In this document: piece by piece, positions 16,097-24,749 of the stretch
Position numbering within the stretch: the first letter of the stretch is position 1
Layout: each line of letters begins with the position of its first letter
Virus record (IMG/VR): IMGVR_UViG_3300020054_000866
Location: 45,823 to 109,822 of that record
DNA: 64,000 bases
Source of the DNA: a virus
Direction: 5' to 3' (one strand)
Program-made: the position numbers and the translations under genes
The notes under the pieces: generated by a model
Told to the model about the DNA's origin: nothing
Seen by the model: the letters and a program-made list of their open reading frames with translations, nothing else
Databases searched by the model: none

Positions 16097-16362
16097 TACG
16101 TGTACCTCTGTCTTTTTACGAAGTCAATCAGCTCTTGATCGACCGCTACGTGATTCGGGGATAATTTTATACCGAGATCGCTAGGAAAGTTTAGACCAAC
16201 GTTAGTTTGAGCCGGAACCGCTAAGATTCTTCCCGCGGTCTCGCAAATAAAGCACGACTCGTCATCTACCCAACTTACACCGCAGTCTGAGCAACAGTAA
16301 AGTGTAGAGTTCTTGTCTAGTGCTGAGAAGACAATGTCAGACGCGAAGTCTTCTACCTTCAT
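16096..16362 (-). CDS. Small zinc-finger-like protein
   Basis: An 88-residue protein with YCCSDCGVSW and SCFICETAG, giving two Cys pairs about 17 residues apart (CxxC ... CxxC), a zinc-ribbon pattern. The C-terminal part has no motif. The ATG has no Shine-Dalgarno, but TAGAAT lies 7 nt upstream, so a leaderless transcript is possible in addition to read-through from the fibre gene. Confidence 0.6.
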   Translation of the reverse strand: MKVEDFASDIVFSALDKNSTLYCCSDCGVSWVDDESCFICETAGRILAVPAQTNVGLNFPSDLGIKLSPNHVAVDQELIDFVKRQRYT

Positions 16363-16376
16363 GCGCGATATTCTAA

Positions 16377-18008
16377 CTACCGAGCTTCCTTAGCACTGAA
16401 CGAAGCGGCAGTATTGGCAAAGAACTGATTCATAGTGTTCGCGCTTCCGCCAAGAACAGTGGCAGTGTTGTTGATGAATCGGTACATCACAGAAGTGCCA
16501 GATGACGCGCCGTGAGTGTCGACAACTCTAACAAAAATTGGCGCGTACTGTTGCTGAAGAGTTCCGCCAGAGTTTTCTTCAGTAGCGCCAACTTGAACGC
16601 TCTGAACGTCTGTCCATGAGCTTCCGCCGTTAGTGCTTCTTTGTAGAAGCAAATACGGCTCTTCGTCTGTCGCAGTCACAGACTGAAAGACTCCACCCAG
16701 TTCTACAACGTTCTTCGTAAATCCACTAGTTACGGTCACTGTCACAGACGCAGCGGATCCGTTAGCATCCTGTATTGGCGAACCGTCCGTGATAGAAGCG
16801 TTTGCGTTAGACCCAGCGGCAGTGAGGTTGACGTCTGCCGTGTCTCCTTCGTATGTTGATAACGGGCTCGGTGAAAAGTTTGATCCGTCATAAACTAAGA
16901 AGTCTCCGGCTGCCGGTGGGGAAAATCCCATTGACACATCTGAAAGAGTGTCAAGATCGATTGGCCTGTTGATCCAATCTGCTCCGTCAAAGTACAGATG
17001 ATCTCCAGATGTAGGAGTGACTACTGTAAAGTCAGTGTCGCTAAGATCACCTAACGCGTGATTGGCGATGCTACTGACAGTCCCAGTGAATGTCGCATCG
17101 GTGCCGTCAGTGCCATTGTCGAGAATCTTAGACGTTCCGTTTCCAGCATAGATGTCGCCAGTGACACTGCCTGTAACGTCACCAGTGACATTTCCAGAGA
17201 GACTGGCAGTAACACTATTGAACGTGACGTTGTCCGTGGTCCCGACGGCTTGGCCAATAGCGATTGACGGTATCGACCCTTCTCCAATTGTCCCGCTTAG
17301 AATTACACCGGTGCCAGCAGTCAATGACTCGACATAGTCGCCTGTGGTGTCAGTGCCGAGCGCAACTGCGCCGCTTTGCACAGTTGTTGAAACAGTTATC
17401 GTTCCATTAGCAAGATCAGTAAGCGTCGCGCTTGCTGAACCTGCCACGTCTCCAGTGAGGGTTACGGTGATCTCAGGGTCCGGCTTGTTGAGAACATTTG
17501 ACCAGTCGACCTGCGCGTCGATCTCTCCGATTGTACCTGAGAACACCTCAGAGCTATTCGTCGCGTCTGGGACGAACGTGAATTTGCCGGTGGAATCGTC
17601 AAAGCCAAAGAAGCCGACTTTTGCTGCTGCACCATTATGCCAGCGGAACTCGACACCGCGATCTTTGTTGTCGTCAGACGCTGGAGCAGTGTCTCCACCA
17701 AGAGTGAAGATCGGATCATCAACAGTAACAGTCGTCGAGTTTGTTGTCGTTGTTGTGCCGTTGACGGTTAAGTTCCCTGTCACCGTAAGGTTACCGCCAA
17801 TTGATCCGGCGCCGCTCACAGTCAACGAAGTGAGCGTCCCGACGGACGTAAGACTTGAGCCAAGAACGGTTGAGGCAAGAGAATACGACGGCGAAGAGTA
17901 CGTAAATCTCTCGTCAATTGCTTGAATAGCAGTATTTAACGTAGAACCCCAGCCGGTGTCTCCGTTTTCTGGGAGCGGCGTCGCTCCATCAATTAAATAT
18001 GTAGCCAT
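16377..18008 (-). CDS. Tail fibre / tail tip structural protein
   Basis: A 543-residue protein rich in Thr, Ser, Gly and Val. The N terminus (LPENGDTGWGSTLNTAIQAID) is the short module found at the start of many phage fibre proteins. Residues ~50-110 and 180-310 are beta-repeat segments of the SLSGNVTGDVTGSVTGD kind typical of trimeric fibres. The C-terminal ~150 residues look like a globular receptor-binding or jelly-roll domain. Start ATG with ggag upstream. It follows the tape measure gene directly, with no Dit/Tal-type genes between. Confidence 0.8.
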   Translation of the reverse strand: MATYLIDGATPLPENGDTGWGSTLNTAIQAIDERFTYSSPSYSLASTVLGSSLTSVGTLTSLTVSGAGSIGGNLTVTGNLTVNGTTTTTNSTTVTVDDPIFTLGGDTAPASDDNKDRGVEFRWHNGAAAKVGFFGFDDSTGKFTFVPDATNSSEVFSGTIGEIDAQVDWSNVLNKPDPEITVTLTGDVAGSASATLTDLANGTITVSTTVQSGAVALGTDTTGDYVESLTAGTGVILSGTIGEGSIPSIAIGQAVGTTDNVTFNSVTASLSGNVTGDVTGSVTGDIYAGNGTSKILDNGTDGTDATFTGTVSSIANHALGDLSDTDFTVVTPTSGDHLYFDGADWINRPIDLDTLSDVSMGFSPPAAGDFLVYDGSNFSPSPLSTYEGDTADVNLTAAGSNANASITDGSPIQDANGSAASVTVTVTSGFTKNVVELGGVFQSVTATDEEPYLLLQRSTNGGSSWTDVQSVQVGATEENSGGTLQQQYAPIFVRVVDTHGASSGTSVMYRFINNTATVLGGSANTMNQFFANTAASFSAKEAR

Positions 18009-18042
18009 GTCGTCTCCGTTCTCAGACCTTATTCATAATATC

Positions 18043-21000
18043 TTAGACAAACGCGCCTTTGCGTAGTTGAAATGCTAGTTGACGTGAAACCATCGCCGCG
18101 AGTTCTGCTTCATCCATGCCAGCAGACGGGTATACGTTCAGCGTAATTCCGCCGCCAGAGAGCTGCTGAATGATTGCGCGATCTCGAGTCGACAAACCCT
18201 GCTCGTCGAGCGGCTCAACGCGCTCTCTACGACCACCTTCACCGATCACAGCGAGCATTCCGCCGGACACCGCTGGGACAATTCCACCCTCAGCAAGGCC
18301 GCCGGCAAACGCTCGCATGTTCGCAGCAAGAGCCGCGCGATCTCGTCCCGCCGATATCTGCACGGCTTGGAACAACGATGTGTTGTCGCCGACCGTTGTT
18401 GCGTTCTCGAACGTCGGGATTTTGGGGACCGAGATGCTTCTTCCGCCAATAACGGGAATCCAGTCCGGGGCAGTCCAACTTAGCTTACCAGCAGTATTAT
18501 TCCAAATGTTTGCAACGAAGTTAAATGCCGTTTTGAACGCTCCAGTAATTGCCCCAGCAACTCCAGAAATAAAGCTACCAACCTTTTGGAAGCCGAGACC
18601 GATTCCGTTAAGAACGCCTTCTACGACGTCAGAAACCACACTAAACGCGGTGCTAAAGATATTTCCGATCCCAGAGATAACGCCTGTGATAAAGCCCCAC
18701 GCCTTTGAGAACGCTGTCTTGATCCCTTCCCAAACTCCTCCGATAAAGTCTCCGATACCAGAGAAGATCGCGCGAATGTCGACACCGAAGATGTCTTCTA
18801 CCCAGTCGAGAATCTTACCGAAGATCTCCTTAAGAAAGTCCCACGCGAACTGAATCGCAGTCGAGATCGCGCCCTTGATCTTTTCCCACGCTTTTCCGAA
18901 GTGTTCGCTGACGCCGTCCATGTCGCCTTTGAACAGCGCAAAGATTCCTTGCACGAACTCCCAGACGCCCTGGAACACTTGAATGATTGACGAAACTATC
19001 CCGATGAAGTAAGAGATCGCTATAGCGGCAACGTCAATTGCCTCAACAAGAAGAAATTGAATCAACGGGATAATGTACGTCCCCATGAAGTCGCCAACCT
19101 GGCCCATCCAATAGTTGAGCGACTCCCAGGCTCCGTTCATACCGCCAAACGGCTCGAGCGCTGCATCGATAGCTTCTTTAATGGTGTAAAAGGCGTTAGT
19201 TAGTGCTACGAACACTCCGGAGACAAGATCCATTACGGCAGTTCTAAACGTCTCGCTGTTCTGCCACATCAAAACCAACGCGCCGATGACAGCGCCGATA
19301 GCTGCTACCGCTCCGCCGCCAGAGAGAAGAACTCTAAATAGCGAGGTCCCTTTGGCTGCTAACAGCTCGCTAAGCGCATGGATGCCGCCACGAAACTTCT
19401 TCACTACATCGAACGCTTTAATGAAGTATCCAGCGAACACCTTGCCAAAGAACCCACTGACCTTTAGCATGAGTTGTACGCCTTTTGCAGCACCCAAGAA
19501 CGCGGCTGTCATGAGGAATATCTCACGCACTGTTTCATTTGCAAGAGCCTTGTTTAGATACTCAAGGCCTGTTGTAAGAACACCAAAGAAGTTCTCAATT
19601 GACTCGGACTCGGTGAAGTACGCTAGTGTTTCACCAAGCGTTAACATGAACTCTGCAACGGCAGGTCCGGTGCTTGTTAGCGTATCAAATGCCCCCTCGA
19701 GCATCTGCAACCCGCCGCCCTGATTGAGGGTGTCAAAGAATCCCTTGATTCCCGGGTTGTTGCCGAGACGAATAAATACTCCTGTAAGTCCAGCAAGAAA
19801 TCGCGATATTGACGCAAAGTTTTCTGCGATTTCAATGAAGAACGTCTCCAGTCGGCCGTCCTCGAGTGCCTCTTCAGTGAACGTTGCCCAGCGCTCTGTT
19901 GCCTCCTGGAACAGATCTAAAAGATTCTGACCGCCGCTACCCGGACCGGCTGCAGCCGCTCCGAGATTCATAAGAGCATCACCGATGTTACTAAAGATCT
20001 CACCGAGCTGCGCAGCTACGTCGCCGGCTCTGTTGAAGTACTCCGTGAGCTCACTTACTTCGCCCTCAGCGGCCGAGTTCATGTCCTCGAGAGATGTCTT
20101 CCATCTCTCGGTAACTGTGACGATCCAGTCAACGAACCGCTGAATCAGTGGCCCAGCAGCGTCAAGAAGCGAGAGAAGCACATCGTAGAGATTACCAAAC
20201 GCCTCACCAAGACCTTCGATGACGTAGACGTTCGTGTCGCCAATTCTCTCCAGCTCTTCGAGATTGCGCGCCTCAGTAACTACATCAGCGATGTGAACGG
20301 CGACTCGGCCAAGAGCACCGCCTGTCTTCTCAAGTATTCTCTCAAGAACTGGGAAAAGATCGTCAACCAGTTTCTGAATCGCTTGCTCGAGAGGTCCAAA
20401 CAGTTCTCGGCCCGCGGCGTGCTTGAGCTTTAGCATGTCGCCCTCGAGCCCGACAATGAACTCCGCGAATCTTCTAGCCTCGTCGCTAAGCTTGTCGAGA
20501 GCAGACGTTGTCGAGGCCGCCGCGTCTTCAGTCCCTTTACGCGCTTTCTCGAGCTCCTTCTCCGCCTCGAGCTGCGCGCGGATCGCGTCACGCTCTGCTC
20601 TTGCCTTGTCGTCAATGGCTTCCTGAACTCTCTCAGTAGCGGCGACAACCTCGTCAGAACCTTCAACACCCTTGCGGTTTGCCTCTTCTGTCTCAGCAGC
20701 AAGATCGGAGTTGCGATCTTTCGCGCGGCGAAGATTTAGATCTGCTTCAGCGTACGCAAGTTCAGCCTCGCGACGAGCTCTTGAGTTTGGTGGCAGATCC
20801 TGCACCCTAGCGAGTGTCTCACGCGCTTTCTCAAGCTCGATTGCAGCACGGCGCTCTGAGATTGCAGCGTCTTCTGCGTCAAAGTTTAGTTGCTGAAGAC
20901 TTTCGGCAGCTTCTTTTCTCGCCTCGGTGAGATCTCGCTCGGCTCTCTCTAGATTCTTGTCAGCGCGAGCAAGAGACTCTCTGTTTGACTCAAGAACACG

Positions 21001-21504
21001 AAGAAGCCTGTTCTCGGCTTGCTCGATTCTTTCGGCATTGTCTTTTGCAGCCTTACTTGGCTTCTTGAGCTCTTTGATCGCGTCGCCCATGCCGCTAAAC
21101 GCCAGTTTAGCTGCCAGTGCACCCTGGCCTATTGCAGCGAATATTCCAGGAAGAACGATAAGAGCCGGAGCGGCCGCAAGAGCCGCGGAGGTGACTGCGA
21201 ATAGTCCAGTGACAAGCGCTGAAATGCTGCTGATGACACCAGCGATAGCGGGCCCTAGAGCATACCCGGTGGTGACCATCTTAAAGAACGCGTCATTTGC
21301 TTGTAGAGCAGCTTGTCTGAACTTTGCAAACGCTCCACTCGTTCTGTTAAGATTTTTTCTTACTCCAGCCGAGAACTGGTTACCGGCACGATTTCCAATT
21401 CTACCAAAGTCCTTCGCGGAATCGTTAAGAGCGTCTTTGATCTGATTTTGGAAGCCAATTGTGATCGCATTTACGGTAATAAACGCAGAACCGACTACAG
21501 CCAC
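18043..21504 (-). CDS. Tail tape measure protein
   Basis: A 1153-residue protein starting at GTG behind a near-perfect Shine-Dalgarno (aaggaggtgat). The N terminus has short helices and a hydrophobic stretch (~residues 65-125). Residues ~145-335 are a charged coiled coil, and several hydrophobic, putative membrane-inserting helices lie around 700-860. The C-terminal part has Gly/Phe/Ile repeats (FSGIGDFIGGVWEGIKTAF type). By the usual ~0.15 nm per residue, the tail would be roughly 170 nm, an inference. It follows the G/GT chaperone pair, the standard order. Confidence 0.92.
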   Translation of the reverse strand: MAVVGSAFITVNAITIGFQNQIKDALNDSAKDFGRIGNRAGNQFSAGVRKNLNRTSGAFAKFRQAALQANDAFFKMVTTGYALGPAIAGVISSISALVTGLFAVTSAALAAAPALIVLPGIFAAIGQGALAAKLAFSGMGDAIKELKKPSKAAKDNAERIEQAENRLLRVLESNRESLARADKNLERAERDLTEARKEAAESLQQLNFDAEDAAISERRAAIELEKARETLARVQDLPPNSRARREAELAYAEADLNLRRAKDRNSDLAAETEEANRKGVEGSDEVVAATERVQEAIDDKARAERDAIRAQLEAEKELEKARKGTEDAAASTTSALDKLSDEARRFAEFIVGLEGDMLKLKHAAGRELFGPLEQAIQKLVDDLFPVLERILEKTGGALGRVAVHIADVVTEARNLEELERIGDTNVYVIEGLGEAFGNLYDVLLSLLDAAGPLIQRFVDWIVTVTERWKTSLEDMNSAAEGEVSELTEYFNRAGDVAAQLGEIFSNIGDALMNLGAAAAGPGSGGQNLLDLFQEATERWATFTEEALEDGRLETFFIEIAENFASISRFLAGLTGVFIRLGNNPGIKGFFDTLNQGGGLQMLEGAFDTLTSTGPAVAEFMLTLGETLAYFTESESIENFFGVLTTGLEYLNKALANETVREIFLMTAAFLGAAKGVQLMLKVSGFFGKVFAGYFIKAFDVVKKFRGGIHALSELLAAKGTSLFRVLLSGGGAVAAIGAVIGALVLMWQNSETFRTAVMDLVSGVFVALTNAFYTIKEAIDAALEPFGGMNGAWESLNYWMGQVGDFMGTYIIPLIQFLLVEAIDVAAIAISYFIGIVSSIIQVFQGVWEFVQGIFALFKGDMDGVSEHFGKAWEKIKGAISTAIQFAWDFLKEIFGKILDWVEDIFGVDIRAIFSGIGDFIGGVWEGIKTAFSKAWGFITGVISGIGNIFSTAFSVVSDVVEGVLNGIGLGFQKVGSFISGVAGAITGAFKTAFNFVANIWNNTAGKLSWTAPDWIPVIGGRSISVPKIPTFENATTVGDNTSLFQAVQISAGRDRAALAANMRAFAGGLAEGGIVPAVSGGMLAVIGEGGRRERVEPLDEQGLSTRDRAIIQQLSGGGITLNVYPSAGMDEAELAAMVSRQLAFQLRKGAFV

Positions 21505-21562
21505 GTGTCATCACCTCCTTCCATACGTGTCATGCAACATAACTATTCTAGCCCACTTGAGA

Positions 21563-22006
21563 CTACCCTAGAGGCTCGTCTAGTGCCGCGCCGAATGGCA
21601 GTCTCGAGTTCTCATTGACACGGGTTGGCGGAATGTACGGCTTAGTCTCTCTCGAGCGCTGGAACGGATCTATTGGCGTGGGAATATCCTCTACCTCGAG
21701 ATCCTCATCTAACGGCCCGCCGATTCCAGGAGATGCGGCAGTGCGCTTTGTAGTAGGCGCAGCGTATCTGTACTCTCTGTGGTATAACTGACTGTAGAGC
21801 ATAGACCTAGACTTGTCTCGCGCTTCTGCCTGCTCTCCAGTCGTGATGTGAATGAAATCTTCCTCGAAGAAGAAGTGCAACACATCGAGCATATCGCTCA
21901 TTGGGAGCTGCTTAAGATCTACGCCTAGAGTTATTGCTTTGCCGTTGACGTACGGCCAGAGATCTAACGCCCAGTGGGTTAAGCTTCTGGCCGCGACGTA
22001 GGGCGC
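21563..22006 (-). CDS. Tail assembly chaperone GT extension (reached by -1 frameshift)
   Basis: The frame is open from just after a TGA at 22007-22009 down to 21563. The part before the first ATG (21901) reads as protein (SLTHWALDLWPYVNGKAI then TLGVDLKQLPMSDML), so the ATG is unlikely to be the true start. This is the T part of the classic G/GT pair. Shifting at Pro codon 107 of the upstream gene (CCT slipping to CCC) would give a 252-residue fusion. The T part is rich in charged residues and ends in proline-rich sequence. An independent start at 21901 cannot be excluded. Confidence 0.7.
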   Translation of the reverse strand, partial: APYVAARSLTHWALDLWPYVNGKAITLGVDLKQLPMSDMLDVLHFFFEEDFIHITTGEQAEARDKSRSMLYSQLYHREYRYAAPTTKRTAASPGIGGPLDEDLEVEDIPTPIDPFQRSRETKPYIPPTRVNENSRLPFGAALDEPLG

Positions 22007-22320
22007 TCAGAGTACGTCTCCATCAGCCATGTGACAATCTCCATAATCTGATCAATCTGAATCAGCTTATCTGGGTCCTTGCACATTTCATCAAAACGCT
22101 TGTACTCTTCTTCACCAGAAAGAACTGCCTTAAAAAAGTCGTCAATAACAGCAGCGTTTGCCGCAGGGTTGCTGTCGTCGCCGGTTCTAGAAGCAAGATC
22201 AATCATAACCTTGCCAGGAATACCGCGACGGCAGTTGAATGTTTCTCCATAGAGAGAAAACTGAACTTCTTCAGCATCTTCTTCAATAGTAGGTGAACCA
22301 AAGTCTTTAAACTTCGCCAT
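21979..22320 (-). CDS. Tail assembly chaperone G
   Basis: A 113-residue acidic protein with the look of phage G-type chaperones: EVQFSLYGETFNCRRGIPGK, then a helical middle (IDDFFKAVLSGEEEYKRFDE) and a C-terminal helix IMEIVTWLMETYSERPT. I chose the ATG at 22320 (third residue of the longest frame) because ggag lies 6 nt upstream. It lies directly before the tape measure gene, and its last ~9 codons overlap the T frame. Confidence 0.8.
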   Translation of the reverse strand: MAKFKDFGSPTIEEDAEEVQFSLYGETFNCRRGIPGKVMIDLASRTGDDSNPAANAAVIDDFFKAVLSGEEEYKRFDEMCKDPDKLIQIDQIMEIVTWLMETYSERPTSRPEA

Positions 22321-22400
22321 TGTCATCTCCGTGTATGTGTCAGCACTTCATTCCTGTGCATGTCATTAATATTTTATCTTGTAGAGACGTTGAAGGTGCT

Positions 22401-22793
22401 CTACGTGATAGCTAGATACAGATTGTTTGATAGATACCTGTTTGCACGAGTACCTGGGTGATCTACGCGCTCAGTATGCACAATTGCGCCACCGCGACCG
22501 CGGAATCGCAATGTCTTACCGGGACTAGGAAGAATAACGTGCGGTCGTGTGCCCTCGTGATGCATATACGCGTAATTGAGATCAGATCCTACGAGCATCT
22601 GTTGCCCATACGCAGTTCTGTTGTGCTCTAGGTGAATTGACGCCTTAAGTGCTCCGGTCTTTACCCCCACCTGCGCTTGCGCGGCCACCTTAACCTTAAG
22701 AGCGCGACGCTCCAGATCTCGCCCTACAGCACCGCCGCGCGACTTTAAAAGCACGTCAAGTGCAGGGTAGTTCCAAACTATTGTAGTAGTCAT
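22401..22793 (-). CDS. HK97 gp10-like head-tail joining / tail completion protein
   Basis: A 130-residue protein. The segment VGVKTGALKASIHLE followed by LVGSDLNYAYMHHEGTRPH is the HK97 gp10 signature (GxLrxSi ... YAxxhExGT). It ends with YLSNNLYLAI. It probably sits at the neck. The true start is ATG 22793, overlapping the preceding stop (TAATG); the longer frame upstream is not coding. Confidence 0.8.
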   Translation of the reverse strand: MTTTIVWNYPALDVLLKSRGGAVGRDLERRALKVKVAAQAQVGVKTGALKASIHLEHNRTAYGQQMLVGSDLNYAYMHHEGTRPHVILPSPGKTLRFRGRGGAIVHTERVDHPGTRANRYLSNNLYLAIT

Positions 22794-23296
22794 TACGGGA
22801 TAGCCAGAGTTAGCTGCATTGTAGTAAGTTGAAAGCCGCCCTGAGGTGGTGGAGTATCTACAGTTCCAATTACTCCAAGGCCGAAACCAGTTTCGTCCCA
22901 CTGATCAAACAAGTCAATTGCCTGTAGTAGAACCCAGGCGTCAACTGCTGTGATCTTAGAGGCGTCTTGAATGTTTGCTGCTGTCGGCGGACGACCGTTC
23001 ACTGAAACTATCGGTATTTCTCGTGCAACCGTGACAAGAACAACAGCAGTTCTAGGGACGTTGCACCTCTGCGGTGTAGACGCTTGATCCCCAGGCGGCC
23101 CAAGATACGCTTGAAGAAGTGTAACTGTCAACTGCTCGCAATCAATTGCTGTCTGGCCAACAGTGTAGTACCTTCTAGACGGTATCGGGACATTGTACGA
23201 CTCAAACGTAGACACAGTTCTAGTAAGAACTCCATCAAGAAGAGTGACAATGTTTAGAGCGTCGCTAGACACACCAGAAATATCAACTATCGACAT
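22793..23296 (-). CDS. Tail terminator-like protein
   Basis: A 167-residue protein starting at ATG 23296, 1 nt after the preceding stop. It has the features of actinophage tail-terminator proteins: a GQTAIDCEQLTVTLLQ helix-strand unit, VPRTAVVLVTVAREIP, and a C-terminal QLTTMQLTLAIP strand. Position between the connector and the gp10-like gene supports the call. There is no catalytic motif. Confidence 0.6.
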   Translation of the reverse strand: MSIVDISGVSSDALNIVTLLDGVLTRTVSTFESYNVPIPSRRYYTVGQTAIDCEQLTVTLLQAYLGPPGDQASTPQRCNVPRTAVVLVTVAREIPIVSVNGRPPTAANIQDASKITAVDAWVLLQAIDLFDQWDETGFGLGVIGTVDTPPPQGGFQLTTMQLTLAIP

Positions 23297-23297
23297 A

Positions 23298-24662
23298 TCA
23301 CGAGCCAATCGTGTACGTAGAAACGACGTTAGACGCAAGAGCGATTCTTAGATTTCCAGAAGTAACGTACACTGTTTCTTCTGCACCGCCACTTGTTCTT
23401 GTTGCGTATAGGTCCCACGAGCCGCTGTCAATCATTCCCAGCACTGATAGAGCGTCCTCGTACGTAACAGTTACAGTAAGCCTGTCGTCAGTTACCGACT
23501 CAGCAGTTCCAGCTACAGCAGTTTCCGCGACGTCTGATGCGACCCTGTCGTACGTAAATGTTGTAGACGTCGGGACGGTCTCAATGGTGTACGTGCCATC
23601 GAACGTTGAATCGATGCCTGAAACTACAACCTCAGTACCGACATAGAATCCGTGGTTCGACGATGTAGTTAGCGTAACAAGATTAGAAGAAAGCTCGGCA
23701 GTTGACACAGACACTGTTGTCGGCGTTGGGTCAGTAATAGTGGCTGCCCCTTCGAGCTCTAGCGACTCGGTCTCGGCGTAGCTTCTGATGTACACTTTAG
23801 TCGACCACCCGCCTGCGGCTAAGAACAGAGCGTTTAGCGAAGAAAGAGAGACGTCTGTGCTGCCTGAGCCGCTGCTTGCTGAGACGTCAATATCTGCAAT
23901 GCCGCTCGGGTACTTCAATGGCTTGGGCGCATTGCGCCTAGCTCTTGGAACATCTGGCGTAAACACTCTTGCGCGGGCCCTGGCTCGATCCGGGTTAGAC
24001 GCTCTTAAGAACAGGTCAACGGCGTATATGCCAGTTTTAAGTTCGTCGATAAAGTCTTGATTGTCAAGAATAGTGTAGGAAACACCCTGTCTTGATATAG
24101 AAGTTACACGCTCTGGAAGATCGCACGGGTCGCCAGCCCACAGTTTTGCGAACTCCATCGCAAGTGTTCTTGCGGCCATCTTACCAATGGTTGGCGGTTC
24201 TACTCCGTAGGAGTAAGTGACTTCAATGTTGCAAGGTGTCCACGCAACACCGTCTCGTGCTTGAAGTGTTGAGTGATCGACTAGATAGTATTTGTCTGGG
24301 CTGATTATAGTGCCCACTCTGTTTCTTACTGTGTGAATCTTAGTCACAGGCCGACCGCGAAGACGAATACGTGAAGACGGTGTAGTACCGTCTGAGGTCA
24401 TGTCTTCATAAAAGTCAATGTCGTCTGAGTAGTAATTGTACATGTCGCCTTCGATAAGAGCAGCCTCAATGTTTCTGTAGCTTGGCCCAAATCTAAACGA
24501 CCGACCCGCGCAAATGTAGCGCTCAGTTACCGTAGTCGTCCCGCTATACTTTCTTCCAGACAACGCCCAGAGAAGATTAGAAGCCGATTTCGCCGCTTCG
24601 TATGAAAACTCAGTCTCAGCGTAGTCGCCAAGTTCTTCTGGCGTAACCCATAAATTTGGCAT
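23298..24662 (-). CDS. Head-tail connector/adaptor protein with inserted beta module
   Basis: A 454-residue protein. The first ~220 residues resemble phage head-tail adaptor proteins (LWVTPEELGDYAETEFSYE start, helical bundle, TLAMEFAKLWAGDPCDLP). Residues ~320-390 hold a beta module (SSNLVTLTTSSNHGFYVGTE through TSTTFTYDRVASD). It recurs in the two neighbouring upstream virion genes. The remaining C-terminal part is also beta-rich. Adaptors are usually ~100-200 residues, so this one is greatly extended. Ribosome site agaggtag precedes the ATG. Confidence 0.65.
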   Translation of the reverse strand: MPNLWVTPEELGDYAETEFSYEAAKSASNLLWALSGRKYSGTTTVTERYICAGRSFRFGPSYRNIEAALIEGDMYNYYSDDIDFYEDMTSDGTTPSSRIRLRGRPVTKIHTVRNRVGTIISPDKYYLVDHSTLQARDGVAWTPCNIEVTYSYGVEPPTIGKMAARTLAMEFAKLWAGDPCDLPERVTSISRQGVSYTILDNQDFIDELKTGIYAVDLFLRASNPDRARARARVFTPDVPRARRNAPKPLKYPSGIADIDVSASSGSGSTDVSLSSLNALFLAAGGWSTKVYIRSYAETESLELEGAATITDPTPTTVSVSTAELSSNLVTLTTSSNHGFYVGTEVVVSGIDSTFDGTYTIETVPTSTTFTYDRVASDVAETAVAGTAESVTDDRLTVTVTYEDALSVLGMIDSGSWDLYATRTSGGAEETVYVTSGNLRIALASNVVSTYTIGS

Positions 24663-24693
24663 CGTTCTCTACCTCTTTTGCAGCAAATGCAGA

Positions 24694-24730
24694 CGGCGCG
24701 TCCTATGTATTCTATACACAGAACGCGCCG
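24694..24730 (-). terminator. Hairpin between major tail and connector genes
   Basis: A perfect 8-bp stem (cggcgcgt and acgcgccg) encloses a smaller inverted repeat (gtat, tct, atac). It has no T tract on either side, so it may attenuate transcription or mark a processing site rather than terminate fully. It would let the tail protein be made in excess of the downstream connector. Confidence 0.45.
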
Positions 24731-24749
24731 CCTACCAGGTAGTTTAGAC

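Noticed and set aside
20927-21445. Plus-strand open frame opposite the tape measure gene
   Set aside because: Antisense shadow of the tape measure coiled coil and Ala-rich region; no start signal.
21563-21901. Independent gene starting at ATG 21901
   Set aside because: Sequence upstream in the same frame is clearly protein-like and the gene order is that of a G/GT pair, so the ATG is treated as internal.
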